Assembly (NCBI GenBank): GCA_003244185.1
Contig: QHBT01000035.1
Location: 62,001 to 126,000, forward strand
DNA: 64,000 bases
Direction of reading: 5' to 3'
DNA from: Candidatus Dormiibacter spiritus
Lineage (GTDB): Bacteria > Chloroflexota > Dormibacteria > Dormibacterales > Dormibacteraceae
Position numbers and translations under genes: made by a program. The notes beneath the pieces are model-generated. The model worked only from the letters and a program-made list of their open reading frames with translations, made no database searches and had not been told where the DNA came from. Numbering within the stretch: the stretch's first letter is position 1; each line of letters opens with the position of its first letter. Below are positions 51,327 to 60,480 of the stretch, piece after piece.

Positions 51327-51374
51327 AAGCCGTGCCAACAAGAAGAACCGCTGCCGCCTGATACTTGGGTAATC

Positions 51375-51392
51375 AGGGCACAATCGTGCCCT
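51375..51392 (+). terminator. Hairpin downstream of the Cys-rich gene
   Basis: AGGGCAC-AATC-GTGCCCT, 7 perfect pairs, 48 nt after the stop codon, followed by TTGG. It probably ends the three-gene cassette message, although the T tract is short. The rest of 51327-51520 shows no gene. Confidence 0.5.
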
Positions 51393-51520
51393 TGGTCCAT
51401 GGGCTACCGGGGACATGTGTCGCCGGCAGCCCACTTAACTTGGTGGTTGCTCCAGAAGAGCCAATGCTGCGCGCCGCCCCGCTAAAGCATGCCTGAGTAC
51501 CACGATTCCTCGGCACCGCG

Positions 51521-54500
51521 GTGCAGCTGACAGTTGGGCGGCTGGCGTGGCGCCGCCTTGGCTACGAGGGTCATGTAACTTTGGCGGTGCTGATCGCTCT
51601 GAGCGCGACTCTGGGCTTGGCCGCGGCCGTTCCGTTAGTACAGGCGACCGCCGCAGAAGCGGGCGTCCACACAGTGGTTGGCGGCAGCCAGGAGGGCAAG
51701 GTCATCCTGATCGGGGCCCCAAGCGGCGGGGTCGGAAGTCCCAGCGGCTTCGACGCATTCCAAGCAGACGTAGAAAAGCAGATTGCCCGCAATGTCGGAG
51801 GCTACGTTCAAGCGGGAGCTGCTGTCGCATCACTGTCGGGGCTGCAACTCGCGTCCATCGATGGACAATCCACCGCCTCCGAGCACGGACAGGCCGCGCC
51901 GACGTTGATGTACGTCCGCGATCTAGCTCGGCACGTGGAAATGGTGTCGGGTGACATTCCTGCTGAGGGAAGCCAGTCCTCAGCCGTAACGCCTGTCAGT
52001 CTGCCCCAGAGGGCTGCTGCTACATTTGGTTTGCGCCTCGGCAACCACTTCTGTTTGCGCTTCACGAGTAATTCCCGGGCACCTTTCTGTCTTCGCGTAG
52101 CTGGGGTATGGTCGGCTCGAGATGCTAATGAGGCGTTCTGGGGTGGTCGTCCGCCTGAGACCGTGGTTACCATGGGCAAGGAAGCACTGTTCGGCCTCCA
52201 AGCTGGGGACACTCCTGACATTCAAGTCATGCACTTTTATGTGGCCGATCTCAAGAGTCTTCACGCAGCCGAGGTGCCGGCTGTTGTTGCACAACTACAT
52301 CAACTGCGTGGATATTTCGTCGTAGAGCGCGGCGGGTCCTTCTCGACCCAACTCGACGGTGAGCTGCGGAACTTCGATATACGTCGGCAAAGTGCCGCGT
52401 ACACGATCGAGCTAGTGACGGTCGCCATGCTTGTGGCGGCTCTCTATGCCACAGGATTCTTGGTCGCTGGCTTCCTCGGCGGTCAGTCCGCGGATCTTAG
52501 TGTGCTGAGAGCTCGCGGTTGGCCCAGAAGGCGCATTTGGCTCGTGGCATTAATGCAGCTACTCGTCCTGGTTTTGCCAGCCAGTGCACTGGGCCTAATC
52601 TTTGCCAGCTTGCTCTGCGGCGTTCTAGCGCTGACCACCTTTGGGCTAGGCGCAGACTTGATCGGGGCTGCCGGGGATCTACTGCGTGCAGCTGCCCCTA
52701 CCGTCTTGGTCTGCCTGCTCTGCGAGACGCTGATCCTAGTCTCGCAGACTTGGCGAGCAGCCGGAGCCGAGGTGCTGGAGGTACGAAGGGACGCCTCCCG
52801 TCCGAGCTCACAACCCTGGTGGCGACGACACTATTTCGATCTTGGTCTTGGCGTACTGGCCCTTGGGCTCCTTCAAGAGGCTCGTGTGCGGGGCTTCCAA
52901 CAGGGAGGCGACGATCCACTGGTCGTTACCTTTCCTGCCCTGGCGCTGGGCCTATTGGCGGTCGTTGGTCTCAGACTGCTGGGGCCCATCGCCGGCTTGG
53001 TAGAGCGGCTCCTGCACGATTTGCCGGCAAGCCTGGCGAGCGTTCAACTGGTCAGGCGACCCGGTCGGTATCTGCCCTTAGCGCTCCTGCTGACGATCAG
53101 CGTCGCCCTGGCGGTCTTCAACGGCATATGTCTTGCCACTGATCGTCAGAATGCGATTGACCGAGCCGATTACGCGGTTGGAGCGGACGTGCGGACGGCG
53201 TATCAGACGGCCGCAGGCCCGCCACGCCTGGCCGCCGTTCGAAACCTTCCCGGCGTGGCTGGAAGCAGTTGGGTCTATCGGGCCCTCGGCTCGCCCGCGA
53301 CATCGGCCACTTCCATGACGGTGCTCGGGGTCGACCCAGCCAGCCTCGCCGACGTCGCTTGGGCGCGATCGGACGCCTATGCTCAACCGCTACGGCGGCT
53401 ACTGCGGCCTCTGGTGGTACAAGACGTCGATGGGCTCCGGCTGCCGGGCCGCCCATCCGAGTTGTCCGTATGGACGTTCGCCAGCGGACTCTCCGGCAGC
53501 CTGGCGGCGCTAGTCGAAGATGATGCTGGCCGCCTCTGGTCGGTCCCCCTTGGTCAGCTCCACCCACCGGGTTGGCGGCTGCTCCAAGCCTCGCTACAGC
53601 CCACAACAGGAGCACCGGTATTCCCTTTGAAGCTCCGGGAACTCACGTTGAGCCAACAGCCAGCCGTGGGCCAGATTGCCCTGAGTGATCTGGCGGTCGA
53701 TGGTCACGTCGTCCAGTCGTTCACTGCAGCTGACGGTCCATGGTATTCCCGAACGACCGTTGCGTCCTCACGTCCGCTCGGCCGGGTGCCAGATGCTCAA
53801 CAGACCCGTGAAGGCCGAGAGACTCTATCAATTCCAGTTGATGGCGGTAGTGATGTATCAATCTGGCCCGCTGGAGGCCGGCGACCACTGCCGGTGCTGG
53901 TGAGCCCAGGCCTCCTGGATGATCTCGGACTGAAAGTCGGTCAGGAGCTGGAGGCAGTCGTGGCTCAGCAGACTCTCAGAGTCTCAGTTGTGGGAACGAT
54001 CAGCGCCTTCCCGTCGACCTATCCAACGCGTGAGTACATTATGATCGCTCCGCGAGATTCTTTGATCCAGCGTCTGGGCGAAGGCGGCACGACCGCATGG
54101 CCCACCGAACTCTGGTTAAAGACCGCTGGCTTACCCCCCCATCTGGAGGAAGCGCTGCGAAGTCTTGGCCCTGTTTCGGCACTTTACGACCGTCGAGCGT
54201 TGGAGCAGAGCACACTAACCGATCCCAACCGCCGCGCACTCGAAGTAGGGCTGGCGCTCGGATTTGGCTCGATGATGGTGATCATGGTGCTTGGCTTTGG
54301 AGTGAACGTGATGGCTCTGATCCGCGAACGGTTAGGCGAATACGCAGTCATGCAGGCGAATGGCCTGTCACAGAAAGAGATCCGCCGGAGTCTCGCCATC
54401 GAACGTGTTGTGGTTTTAATCTACGGGATGTTCGTCGGTACCATGCTCGGCCTGGCTTGTGCAGTCGTTCTGCTGCCGACACTCCATCTTGGCTCGGATC

Positions 54501-54658
54501 CCGTGGACACCATTCCTGCCACCACTATCACCATTCAGCCACTGATCGTTGCGGGCGGACTTACGGTGCTTCTGGCTCTGAGCCTGGCCGCGGGCCGCTG
54601 GACCCAGCGCACCGCGCTCCGATTCGACCTGCTCCAGGAACTTCGCCTGGTGGCATGA
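51521..54658 (+). CDS. Large FtsX/MacB-like ABC transporter permease
   Basis: 1045 residues. One N-terminal membrane segment (about 20-45) leads into an extracytoplasmic domain. A first FtsX-type block of membrane segments follows (about 290-400, with LVAALYATGFLVAGFLGG), then further membrane segments to about 540, a second large external domain, and a C-terminal FtsX block (about 905-1040, with FGSMMVIMVLGFGVNVMALI and ERLGEYAVMQANGLS). GTG 51521 start. It overlaps the ATPase gene by ATGA. Permeases of this build export lipids, peptides or antimicrobials or act as mechanotransmission systems. Substrate unknown; the Cys-rich precursor upstream is a candidate by location only. Confidence 0.8.
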   Translation: MQLTVGRLAWRRLGYEGHVTLAVLIALSATLGLAAAVPLVQATAAEAGVHTVVGGSQEGKVILIGAPSGGVGSPSGFDAFQADVEKQIARNVGGYVQAGAAVASLSGLQLASIDGQSTASEHGQAAPTLMYVRDLARHVEMVSGDIPAEGSQSSAVTPVSLPQRAAATFGLRLGNHFCLRFTSNSRAPFCLRVAGVWSARDANEAFWGGRPPETVVTMGKEALFGLQAGDTPDIQVMHFYVADLKSLHAAEVPAVVAQLHQLRGYFVVERGGSFSTQLDGELRNFDIRRQSAAYTIELVTVAMLVAALYATGFLVAGFLGGQSADLSVLRARGWPRRRIWLVALMQLLVLVLPASALGLIFASLLCGVLALTTFGLGADLIGAAGDLLRAAAPTVLVCLLCETLILVSQTWRAAGAEVLEVRRDASRPSSQPWWRRHYFDLGLGVLALGLLQEARVRGFQQGGDDPLVVTFPALALGLLAVVGLRLLGPIAGLVERLLHDLPASLASVQLVRRPGRYLPLALLLTISVALAVFNGICLATDRQNAIDRADYAVGADVRTAYQTAAGPPRLAAVRNLPGVAGSSWVYRALGSPATSATSMTVLGVDPASLADVAWARSDAYAQPLRRLLRPLVVQDVDGLRLPGRPSELSVWTFASGLSGSLAALVEDDAGRLWSVPLGQLHPPGWRLLQASLQPTTGAPVFPLKLRELTLSQQPAVGQIALSDLAVDGHVVQSFTAADGPWYSRTTVASSRPLGRVPDAQQTREGRETLSIPVDGGSDVSIWPAGGRRPLPVLVSPGLLDDLGLKVGQELEAVVAQQTLRVSVVGTISAFPSTYPTREYIMIAPRDSLIQRLGEGGTTAWPTELWLKTAGLPPHLEEALRSLGPVSALYDRRALEQSTLTDPNRRALEVGLALGFGSMMVIMVLGFGVNVMALIRERLGEYAVMQANGLSQKEIRRSLAIERVVVLIYGMFVGTMLGLACAVVLLPTLHLGSDPVDTIPATTITIQPLIVAGGLTVLLALSLAAGRWTQRTALRFDLLQELRLVA

Positions 54659-55539
54659 TGGCGCACCCGGGCCGCGTCGCAGCCTTGGTCGAGGCTGATG
54701 GACTCGTCCACATCTACAAGAAGGATGATCTGGAGGTAGTTGCTCTGCAGGGGCTCGACCTCAGATTAGAAGAGGGCGAGTTGATCGCCGTGGTGGGACG
54801 CAGCGGCAGTGGGAAAACCACGTTGCTAAACGTCCTAGCGGCTCTCGAGGCACCAAGTGCCGGCCGGTTGATGGTGGCTGGGCGTGACTTGACTCGGCTA
54901 ATCCCGTCAGAAAGGGAGGCCTACCGTCGGGATACGGTCGGTTACATGTGGCAGCACAGTCAACGCAATCTGTGGCCGCCCCTAAATTCCCTGGAGAACG
55001 TGCAAGTGCCGATGCTTGCAACTGCCGCCGAACCTTCCCGAGAAGAGAGGGCTCGAGGTCTGCTCGATGCTCTGGGCCTTGGACACCGTTTGAAGCATCG
55101 CCCAGTCCAGCTTTCAGGAGGAGAGCGGCAGCGCTTGGCGCTGGCGGTTGCTCTCGCAAATCAGCCCCGGCTACTGCTCGTGGATGAACCTACTTCGGAG
55201 TTGGACACGGAGTCTTCGGAGGACTTGATGCGAGATGTGGCCGCACTGCTCATGGACCTGAGGGTGGGCACTATAATGGTCACCCACGACCCGGCATTAG
55301 GACGCCACGTCGATCGGGTCGTTCAAATCCGCGATGGCAGGACATCGACCGAGACTCGCTACATCGAACGAGATCGGGGCTTAGTTGCCGACGAGCTGAC
55401 TATCGTGGATCGCTTTGGGCGACTGCAGATACCCCTTCACCTTCTGGAAGAGCTCGGTTTGGACAGCTTGGTGCGGATACAGCGCGATGGCGATGGTCTG
55501 CGAATCTCTCCGGCCCGGGGGCGACGTGGCCGGGAGTGA
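54655..55539 (+). CDS. ABC transporter ATPase with C-terminal AbrB-like extension
   Basis: 294 residues of the LolD/MacB type. Walker A VVGRSGSGKTTLLNVL, signature LSGGERQRLALAVALA and Walker B LLLVDEPTSELD are intact. After the ABC domain the last 49 residues (about 246-294) read ADELTIVDRFGRLQIPLHLL then ELGLDSLVRIQRDGDGLRI, which has the pattern of an AbrB/MazE swapped-hairpin domain. ATG 54655 overlaps the permease stop; the open frame further upstream lies inside the permease gene and is not used. Overlaps the second ATPase by 14 bp. Confidence 0.88.
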   Translation: MMAHPGRVAALVEADGLVHIYKKDDLEVVALQGLDLRLEEGELIAVVGRSGSGKTTLLNVLAALEAPSAGRLMVAGRDLTRLIPSEREAYRRDTVGYMWQHSQRNLWPPLNSLENVQVPMLATAAEPSREERARGLLDALGLGHRLKHRPVQLSGGERQRLALAVALANQPRLLLVDEPTSELDTESSEDLMRDVAALLMDLRVGTIMVTHDPALGRHVDRVVQIRDGRTSTETRYIERDRGLVADELTIVDRFGRLQIPLHLLEELGLDSLVRIQRDGDGLRISPARGRRGRE

Positions 55540-56239
55540 AGTCCTCCGGGCGGACGGGCTTTATCGATCCTTCCAGGTTGGGGGCGCGAGTGTGAAGGCA
55601 GTTGTCGCAGTCACTCTCTCGGTATGGGAAGGGGAAGTGGTCGTGCTGGTGGGTCGTTCTGGATCCGGCAAGTCGACGTTGTTAGCACTGTGCGGTGGCC
55701 TCGATCGACCGGATCGTGGTCAAGTCGAGGTCGGAGGAGAGAAGATTGTTCCGGGCGAGGAGTCGGTGCCGCCTGAACGTCTTCGCAACCAGGTCGGATG
55801 GATCTTCCAGACCGCCGGTTTGTTGCCGTTGTATTCTGCCGTTGAGAACGTAAGCCTTTCGCTGCGTCTCCGAGGTATTCCGGTGGCCGAGTCCCTAAAG
55901 CAGGCGCATGCCGCTCTTGCAGCGGTTGGCCTAGCAGAACGATCGGCTCACCGAGCGCATGAACTATCAGGAGGTGAGCAACAGCGAGTTGCCTTGGTGC
56001 GGGCGCTTGTGAAGGGTCCTTCTCTCCTACTTGCAGACGAGCCAACATCCCAACTAGATACCGATACCGGGCGCGGGGTGCTGGAAGTTATTCGCCAAGC
56101 AGCGGACGCGGGAACCGGCGTTCTCCTGGCCACGCACGACAACAGCGCCTGCTCAATCGCCGACCGCGTGCTACTGATGGAGGACGGACGAGTGAGAGTT
56201 CATAGAGGGCAAGAACGGGGTTCGATGCAACCGTCATGA
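55526..56239 (+). CDS. ABC transporter ATPase (second, LolD/MacB type)
   Basis: 237 residues from GTG 55526. Walker A VLVGRSGSGKSTLLALCGG, Q-loop GWIFQTAGLLPLYSAVENV, signature ELSGGEQQRVALVRALV and Walker B LLLADEPTSQLD. It completes a permease plus two-ATPase unit. With two distinct ATPases and a permease holding two FtsX blocks, the transporter may be an asymmetric heterodimer. It is the last gene of the island. Confidence 0.88.
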   Translation: MAGSEVLRADGLYRSFQVGGASVKAVVAVTLSVWEGEVVVLVGRSGSGKSTLLALCGGLDRPDRGQVEVGGEKIVPGEESVPPERLRNQVGWIFQTAGLLPLYSAVENVSLSLRLRGIPVAESLKQAHAALAAVGLAERSAHRAHELSGGEQQRVALVRALVKGPSLLLADEPTSQLDTDTGRGVLEVIRQAADAGTGVLLATHDNSACSIADRVLLMEDGRVRVHRGQERGSMQPS

Positions 56240-56542
56240 CTCCCAGGGCCGGTCGGACCATAGATCGCAGCCAGAGGGGTCGCGAGCCCATCTCAGCCGA
56301 GAGCACGAGCGACATCTTGCTCAAGTGAGTCGTTATTCTGGACCGCCCCCTGCTCGGCCGCCCGTACAAGACCAGGGACAGGTCGAGTTCGGCGGAGACG
56401 GGTGCAGGATCATCGAAGCGCTTGCTCGCACACGTGCGGCGAGAGGGGTACGCTCGGCCGCAGGAGGCGCTTCCATCGACAAGCGACGCCAAGCTGCGCC
56501 GGGCTAGGCTACCTCATCCGGCATAGGAGGGATATGCGTCGA
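56240..56542 (+). other. Spacer at the right edge of the island, no supportable gene
   Basis: About 300 bp with only short, unrecognised open frames. One (56236-56331) begins at an ATGA overlapping the ATPase stop and encodes 31 residues without similarity that I can name. No tRNA, repeat or attachment site was seen. Confidence 0.4.
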
Positions 56543-56548
56543 TAAACT
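56543..56548 (+). promoter_or_regulatory. Putative -10 box (TAAACT) for secD
   Basis: TAAACT lies 9 nt before TTG 56558 with no Shine-Dalgarno sequence between, matching the other leaderless-type starts in the window. Confidence 0.45.
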
Positions 56549-56557
56549 GCTACAGGT

Positions 56558-58018
56558 TTGCACTACCTCCTCTCCTGGCCGGTCCGCCTCCTTGTGGTCG
56601 GCCTGCTCATCCTCTCGATAGCCGTGGACGGCGCCGGTTACATCCAGCGCGTCCTGAACCACCAGCCGCTGACCGGCCAGGTGAGCGGAATGCCGCCCCA
56701 GCTCTTCGGCAACCAGGTCTACATCCATCGCGGGCTGGATTTGCAGGGCGGCACGGACCTGCTGCTGCAGATCACCGACGTTCCGCCCGGCCGCGACATG
56801 AGCCAGGTGCAGCGCGACACCATCGACGTCATCTCCAAGCGCATCAACAAACTCGGCGTGAGCGAGCCCGTCATCAACCCCGTCGGCAGGGATCGAATCG
56901 AGGTTCAGCTGGCGGGCGTCTCCGCCGCCAAGGCCCAGGCCACCATCGGCAACACCGCCCGGCTGGTCACGACCAAGTGGGTGGCCGATGCGAACGTCAA
57001 GGGCGGCCCCTTTCCCGGCAACCGGCCCCAGATCACGGCGCTCACCTCGGAGATGCTGACCGGGGCCGACGCCTCGCTCGATGCTCAGAACGGCAACCAG
57101 TGGGTGATCAACGTCACCTACAACTCTCAGGGCGCAGCTATCTTCAGCCAGCTCTCGACTGAAGCCTTCAACGCCACCTGCCCCAACGGCGCGACCGACT
57201 GCCCTCAGCACTCGATCACCAATTGGCTGAATTTGACCGCTGACGACGTCGCCCACTGGGACCAGCGGGCGGCTGACCTCTACCGGCCCTTCGACCAGGG
57301 CGGCAAGCTGCTGGTCGACGCGCGCATCCTGCAGCCGATCACCGGCGGACAGTCGCAGATCACCGGCAACTTCACTGCTGACAGCGCCAAGAATCTCGCC
57401 ATCCTGCTCAACTCTGGCGCCCTCCCGGGCAATCTCCAGGTGATTCAGTCGACCGAGGTGGGGGCCACCCTCGGCGCCGACTCGATCAAGCGCAGCCTCG
57501 CGGCCGGGGTGCTCGGCCTGCTGATAGTCATCGTGTTCATGATCTTCTTCTATCGCCTGCCGGGGCTCGTCGCCAGCGTGGCTCTACTCTTCTACGCCGG
57601 CCTGACGTTGGCGGTGTTCAAGATGATCCCCGTCACGCTGACACTGGCCGGCCTGGCCGGTTTCATCCTGAGCGTGGGCATGGCTGTGGACGCCAACGTG
57701 CTCATCTTTGAGCGCTTCAAGGAGGAGGTCCGCTCAGGCGTTTCAGTGGGGGCCGCCGTCGAGACAGCGGTGGGCCGGGCCTGGCCGGCGATCCGGGACT
57801 CGAACACAGCCACGTTGATCACGACCGGTTTGCTCTATCTGGCCGGCAACGGACCTGTCAAGGGCTTTGCCATCACCCTGTTCCTGGGCGTGCTGGTCAG
57901 CATGTTCTCCTCCATCATCGTGACCCACAACCTGATGGCCCTGGTGGTCGAGAACCACAACGCCGAACGCAGCTTCCTGATGGGCGTCACGCTCCCCCTC
58001 CGCCGTGGCCGAGCTTAG
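56558..58018 (+). CDS. secD: Protein translocase subunit SecD
   Basis: 486 residues: one N-terminal membrane segment, a large extracytoplasmic part with RGLDLQGGTDLLLQI (about residues 58-72), and five C-terminal membrane segments with GFILSVGMAVDANVLIFERFKEE. It uses the proton gradient to help pull preproteins out of SecYEG. TTG 56558 start. It overlaps secF by 14 bp. Confidence 0.95.
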   Translation: MHYLLSWPVRLLVVGLLILSIAVDGAGYIQRVLNHQPLTGQVSGMPPQLFGNQVYIHRGLDLQGGTDLLLQITDVPPGRDMSQVQRDTIDVISKRINKLGVSEPVINPVGRDRIEVQLAGVSAAKAQATIGNTARLVTTKWVADANVKGGPFPGNRPQITALTSEMLTGADASLDAQNGNQWVINVTYNSQGAAIFSQLSTEAFNATCPNGATDCPQHSITNWLNLTADDVAHWDQRAADLYRPFDQGGKLLVDARILQPITGGQSQITGNFTADSAKNLAILLNSGALPGNLQVIQSTEVGATLGADSIKRSLAAGVLGLLIVIVFMIFFYRLPGLVASVALLFYAGLTLAVFKMIPVTLTLAGLAGFILSVGMAVDANVLIFERFKEEVRSGVSVGAAVETAVGRAWPAIRDSNTATLITTGLLYLAGNGPVKGFAITLFLGVLVSMFSSIIVTHNLMALVVENHNAERSFLMGVTLPLRRGRA

Positions 58019-59012
58019 CCGGCCCGGAGCCGCCCGCCGGCCGCTGAGCGGCGAAGAAGCAACCGGGGAGCCGGTAGCCACGCCGAGCCGCCGGCTCGAC
58101 ATAGTCGGCCGCCGGAACGTGTTCTTCGCCCTCTCCCTACTCATCATCGTCCCCGGCATCTATTCCATGCTCACGCGGGGCTTCCTGCTGGGCATTGATT
58201 TCCAAGGCGGCACCGAGCTGTTCCTCAAGTTCAGCCAGCCCGCGAACCAAGCCCAGGTGGAGGCGGTCGTCGCTTCCGAGAATGTCAACGGCACTGTTCA
58301 GAAGGGCGCCAACGGCACCTACATAGTGCGCACTCGTGCGCTCGACCCGGCCCAGCAGAAGAAGATAGTCGACGACCTGGACAGCAAGGTGGCGCCGGTC
58401 GACCGCAACCAGATCCAGGCCAACCAGGTGGGACCCTCAGTCGCTCGCGAGATAGTCACCTCCGCCCTGCTGGCGGTTCTCGCCGCCGCCATCCTGATCC
58501 TGCTCTATCTCGCCTTCCGCTTCCGCCGGGTGAGGGGCGGCTGGCGGGCGGGCTTTCAGTTCGGCGGCAGCGCCCTGCTGGCGCTCCTGCACGATGTCTT
58601 TCTCCTGACCGGCATCTTCTCGATCCTGGGCAAGGTGCTGAACCTGCGCATAGGGGAGATCGACAGCCTCTTCCTGACCGCGGCCTTGACAGTCGTGGGT
58701 TTCTCGGTTCACGACACAATAGTCGTGTTCGACAGGATTCGCGAGAACCTTGTCCTCTCCGACCGGCTCGGGGCCAGCCGGTTGACCTTCGAGCAGGTTG
58801 TGAATCTGAGCATCCTGCAGACGGCGGCCCGCTCCATCATCACCAGCTTCACTGTCGTGCTCGTGCTCGCCGCGCTGCTCTTATTCGGTGGGCAGACGCT
58901 GCAGGGCTTCGTCCTCGCGCTCCTGATAGGCATCCTGTCGGGTACCTACAGCTCGATCTTCAACGCCTCGCAACTGCTAGTCGTTTGGCGGAAGCTCCAG
59001 CCGGTCAGGTAG
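58005..59012 (+). CDS. secF: Protein translocase subunit SecF
   Basis: 335 residues: N-terminal cytoplasmic tail, first membrane segment, the LLGIDFQGGTELFLKF motif, then five membrane segments with TVVGFSVHDTIVVFDRIREN. GTG 58005 start overlaps secD. Partner of SecD. Confidence 0.95.
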   Translation: MAELSRPGAARRPLSGEEATGEPVATPSRRLDIVGRRNVFFALSLLIIVPGIYSMLTRGFLLGIDFQGGTELFLKFSQPANQAQVEAVVASENVNGTVQKGANGTYIVRTRALDPAQQKKIVDDLDSKVAPVDRNQIQANQVGPSVAREIVTSALLAVLAAAILILLYLAFRFRRVRGGWRAGFQFGGSALLALLHDVFLLTGIFSILGKVLNLRIGEIDSLFLTAALTVVGFSVHDTIVVFDRIRENLVLSDRLGASRLTFEQVVNLSILQTAARSIITSFTVVLVLAALLLFGGQTLQGFVLALLIGILSGTYSSIFNASQLLVVWRKLQPVR

Positions 59013-59056
59013 GGGGCACAACAAGCTCATCGGCTGCCGGAGCGCAGACTTGCCGT

Positions 59057-59524
59057 ATGACCACGTGGCCGCTGGATAGGATCGAAAGCCTGCTCGCCCC
59101 AACCCTGAAGCACATGGGCTACAGCATCTACAGCCTGCAGCGCACCGGCCAAGGCGGCCGTACCTTGCGGATAGCCATCGACAAGCAGGAAGGCTTTGTC
59201 GGCATCGATGATTGCGAGGCGGTGAGCCGGGTGGCCGGACCACTCCTCGACCAGGCGGACCTGATAGCAGAGCGCTACCTGCTGGAGGTGTCCTCACCCG
59301 GCGCCGAGCGTGAGCTGCGAGATCGCGCCGAGTATGAACGCCATGCCGGGCGAACCGTCAACTCCCGCTACCGGCTGGGCGACAGCGAAGCCGTGATCGA
59401 GGGTCTGCTGGCGACGGTGGACGACGCGGGCATCGAGATCGCTGTGCCCAAGCGCGAGCCGCTGCGGCTGCCCTGGTCGGACGTCATCGGTACTCGCCTT
59501 GTAGCCTCCCTCAAACGCTCGTGA
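59057..59524 (+). CDS. rimP: Ribosome maturation factor RimP
   Basis: 155 residues. SIYSLQRTGQGGRTLRIAID, then GIDDCEAVSRVAGPLLD and YLLEVSSPGAERELR, are the RimP signatures. The frame is open from 58985 inside secF; ATG 59057 gives the normal N-terminus. It overlaps nusA (GTGA) in the universal rimP-nusA-ylxR-infB order; acts in 30S maturation. Confidence 0.93.
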   Translation: MTTWPLDRIESLLAPTLKHMGYSIYSLQRTGQGGRTLRIAIDKQEGFVGIDDCEAVSRVAGPLLDQADLIAERYLLEVSSPGAERELRDRAEYERHAGRTVNSRYRLGDSEAVIEGLLATVDDAGIEIAVPKREPLRLPWSDVIGTRLVASLKRS

Positions 59525-60480
59525 GCACAGCACCAGAGAACCTGCTCAACGCGCTGGAACAGCTGAGCGGGGACGTGGGCGTGCCTCTGACCGAGCTGCA
59601 GAGGACTGTGGAGGGCGCCCTGGCGATGGCATATCAGCGCGCTTTCACGCCAGAGGGCGCCGTCACCGTCCGACTCAATCCGGAGACGGCTGAGCTGTCA
59701 GTCTCCGAGCGCTTCGTCGACGCAGCCGGCGAGGTGGCCGAGCGCGAGCTTCCGGTGGCCGACTTCAAGCGTCTCGCCGCCCAGACGGCGCGGACGGCTG
59801 TCCTGAGAAACCTGCGCGACCTGGAGCGCGATCGCGCTCTCTCGGACATGAGCCGGAATCGGGGCCGGCTGGCCAGCGGCTTCGTCGATCGCCTGACCGG
59901 CGGGAACGTCTTCGTGGATTTGGGCAAGGTGGAGGGCTTTCTGCCGCCGGAGGAGCAGATCCCGGGCGAGCAGCTGTCGATCGGCCGGCCGCTGACAGTT
60001 CTGGTTCTCGACTCGCTGCCCTCGCCAAAGCACGCGCAGGTCCTGGTCTCCCGGGCCAGCCGAATGTTCGTCGCCCGGCTGATGGAGGCGGAGGTGCCGG
60101 AGATAGCGGTTGGAGTGGTCGAGATCAAGTCGATCGCGAGGGACGCCGGGCTGCGGACCAAGGTGGCGGTGGCCAGCGCCGAGGCCGGCATCGACCCGGT
60201 CGGCGCTTGCGTGGGGCCCAAGGCGGTCAGGCATCGCTCGCTACTCCAGGAGTTGGGTGGCGAACACGTCGACATAGTGACCTGGCATGCGGAGCCCGAG
60301 CGCTTCGTGGCTTCCGCACTCCGGCCGGCAGCCGTCCTGGAGGTCCAGCTCGACCCGGACGGCCGGACAGCGCACGTGCGGGTGGCCAAGGGCGAGCTCT
60401 CCCTGGCCATCGGCAAGGACGGCCAGAACGCCCGCCTCGCGGCGCGCCTGACAGGCTGGCGGATCGACATCCAGGCATGA
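59521..60480 (+). CDS. nusA: Transcription termination/antitermination protein NusA
   Basis: 319 residues: N-terminal RNA polymerase-binding domain (1-105), S1 domain (GNVFVDLGKVEGFLPPEEQI, about 128-147) and two KH domains (ending AIGKDGQNARLAARLTGW). The C-terminal acidic repeats of the E. coli protein are absent, as in Gram-positive-type NusA. GTG overlaps rimP; stop overlaps ylxR (ATGA). Confidence 0.95.
   Translation: MSTAPENLLNALEQLSGDVGVPLTELQRTVEGALAMAYQRAFTPEGAVTVRLNPETAELSVSERFVDAAGEVAERELPVADFKRLAAQTARTAVLRNLRDLERDRALSDMSRNRGRLASGFVDRLTGGNVFVDLGKVEGFLPPEEQIPGEQLSIGRPLTVLVLDSLPSPKHAQVLVSRASRMFVARLMEAEVPEIAVGVVEIKSIARDAGLRTKVAVASAEAGIDPVGACVGPKAVRHRSLLQELGGEHVDIVTWHAEPERFVASALRPAAVLEVQLDPDGRTAHVRVAKGELSLAIGKDGQNARLAARLTGWRIDIQA

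Noticed and set aside
51157-51372. Alternative + frame over the Cys-rich gene, encoding a 71-residue hydrophobic peptide
   Set aside because: It is the shifted reading of the TGTTATGAT repeats and has no good ribosome-binding site; the Cys-rich frame has GGAGGA at correct spacing and fits the MauE/MauD context.
56236-56331. Small open frame overlapping the second ATPase stop (31 residues)
   Set aside because: No recognisable sequence, no ribosome-binding site; kept only as a note in the spacer entry.
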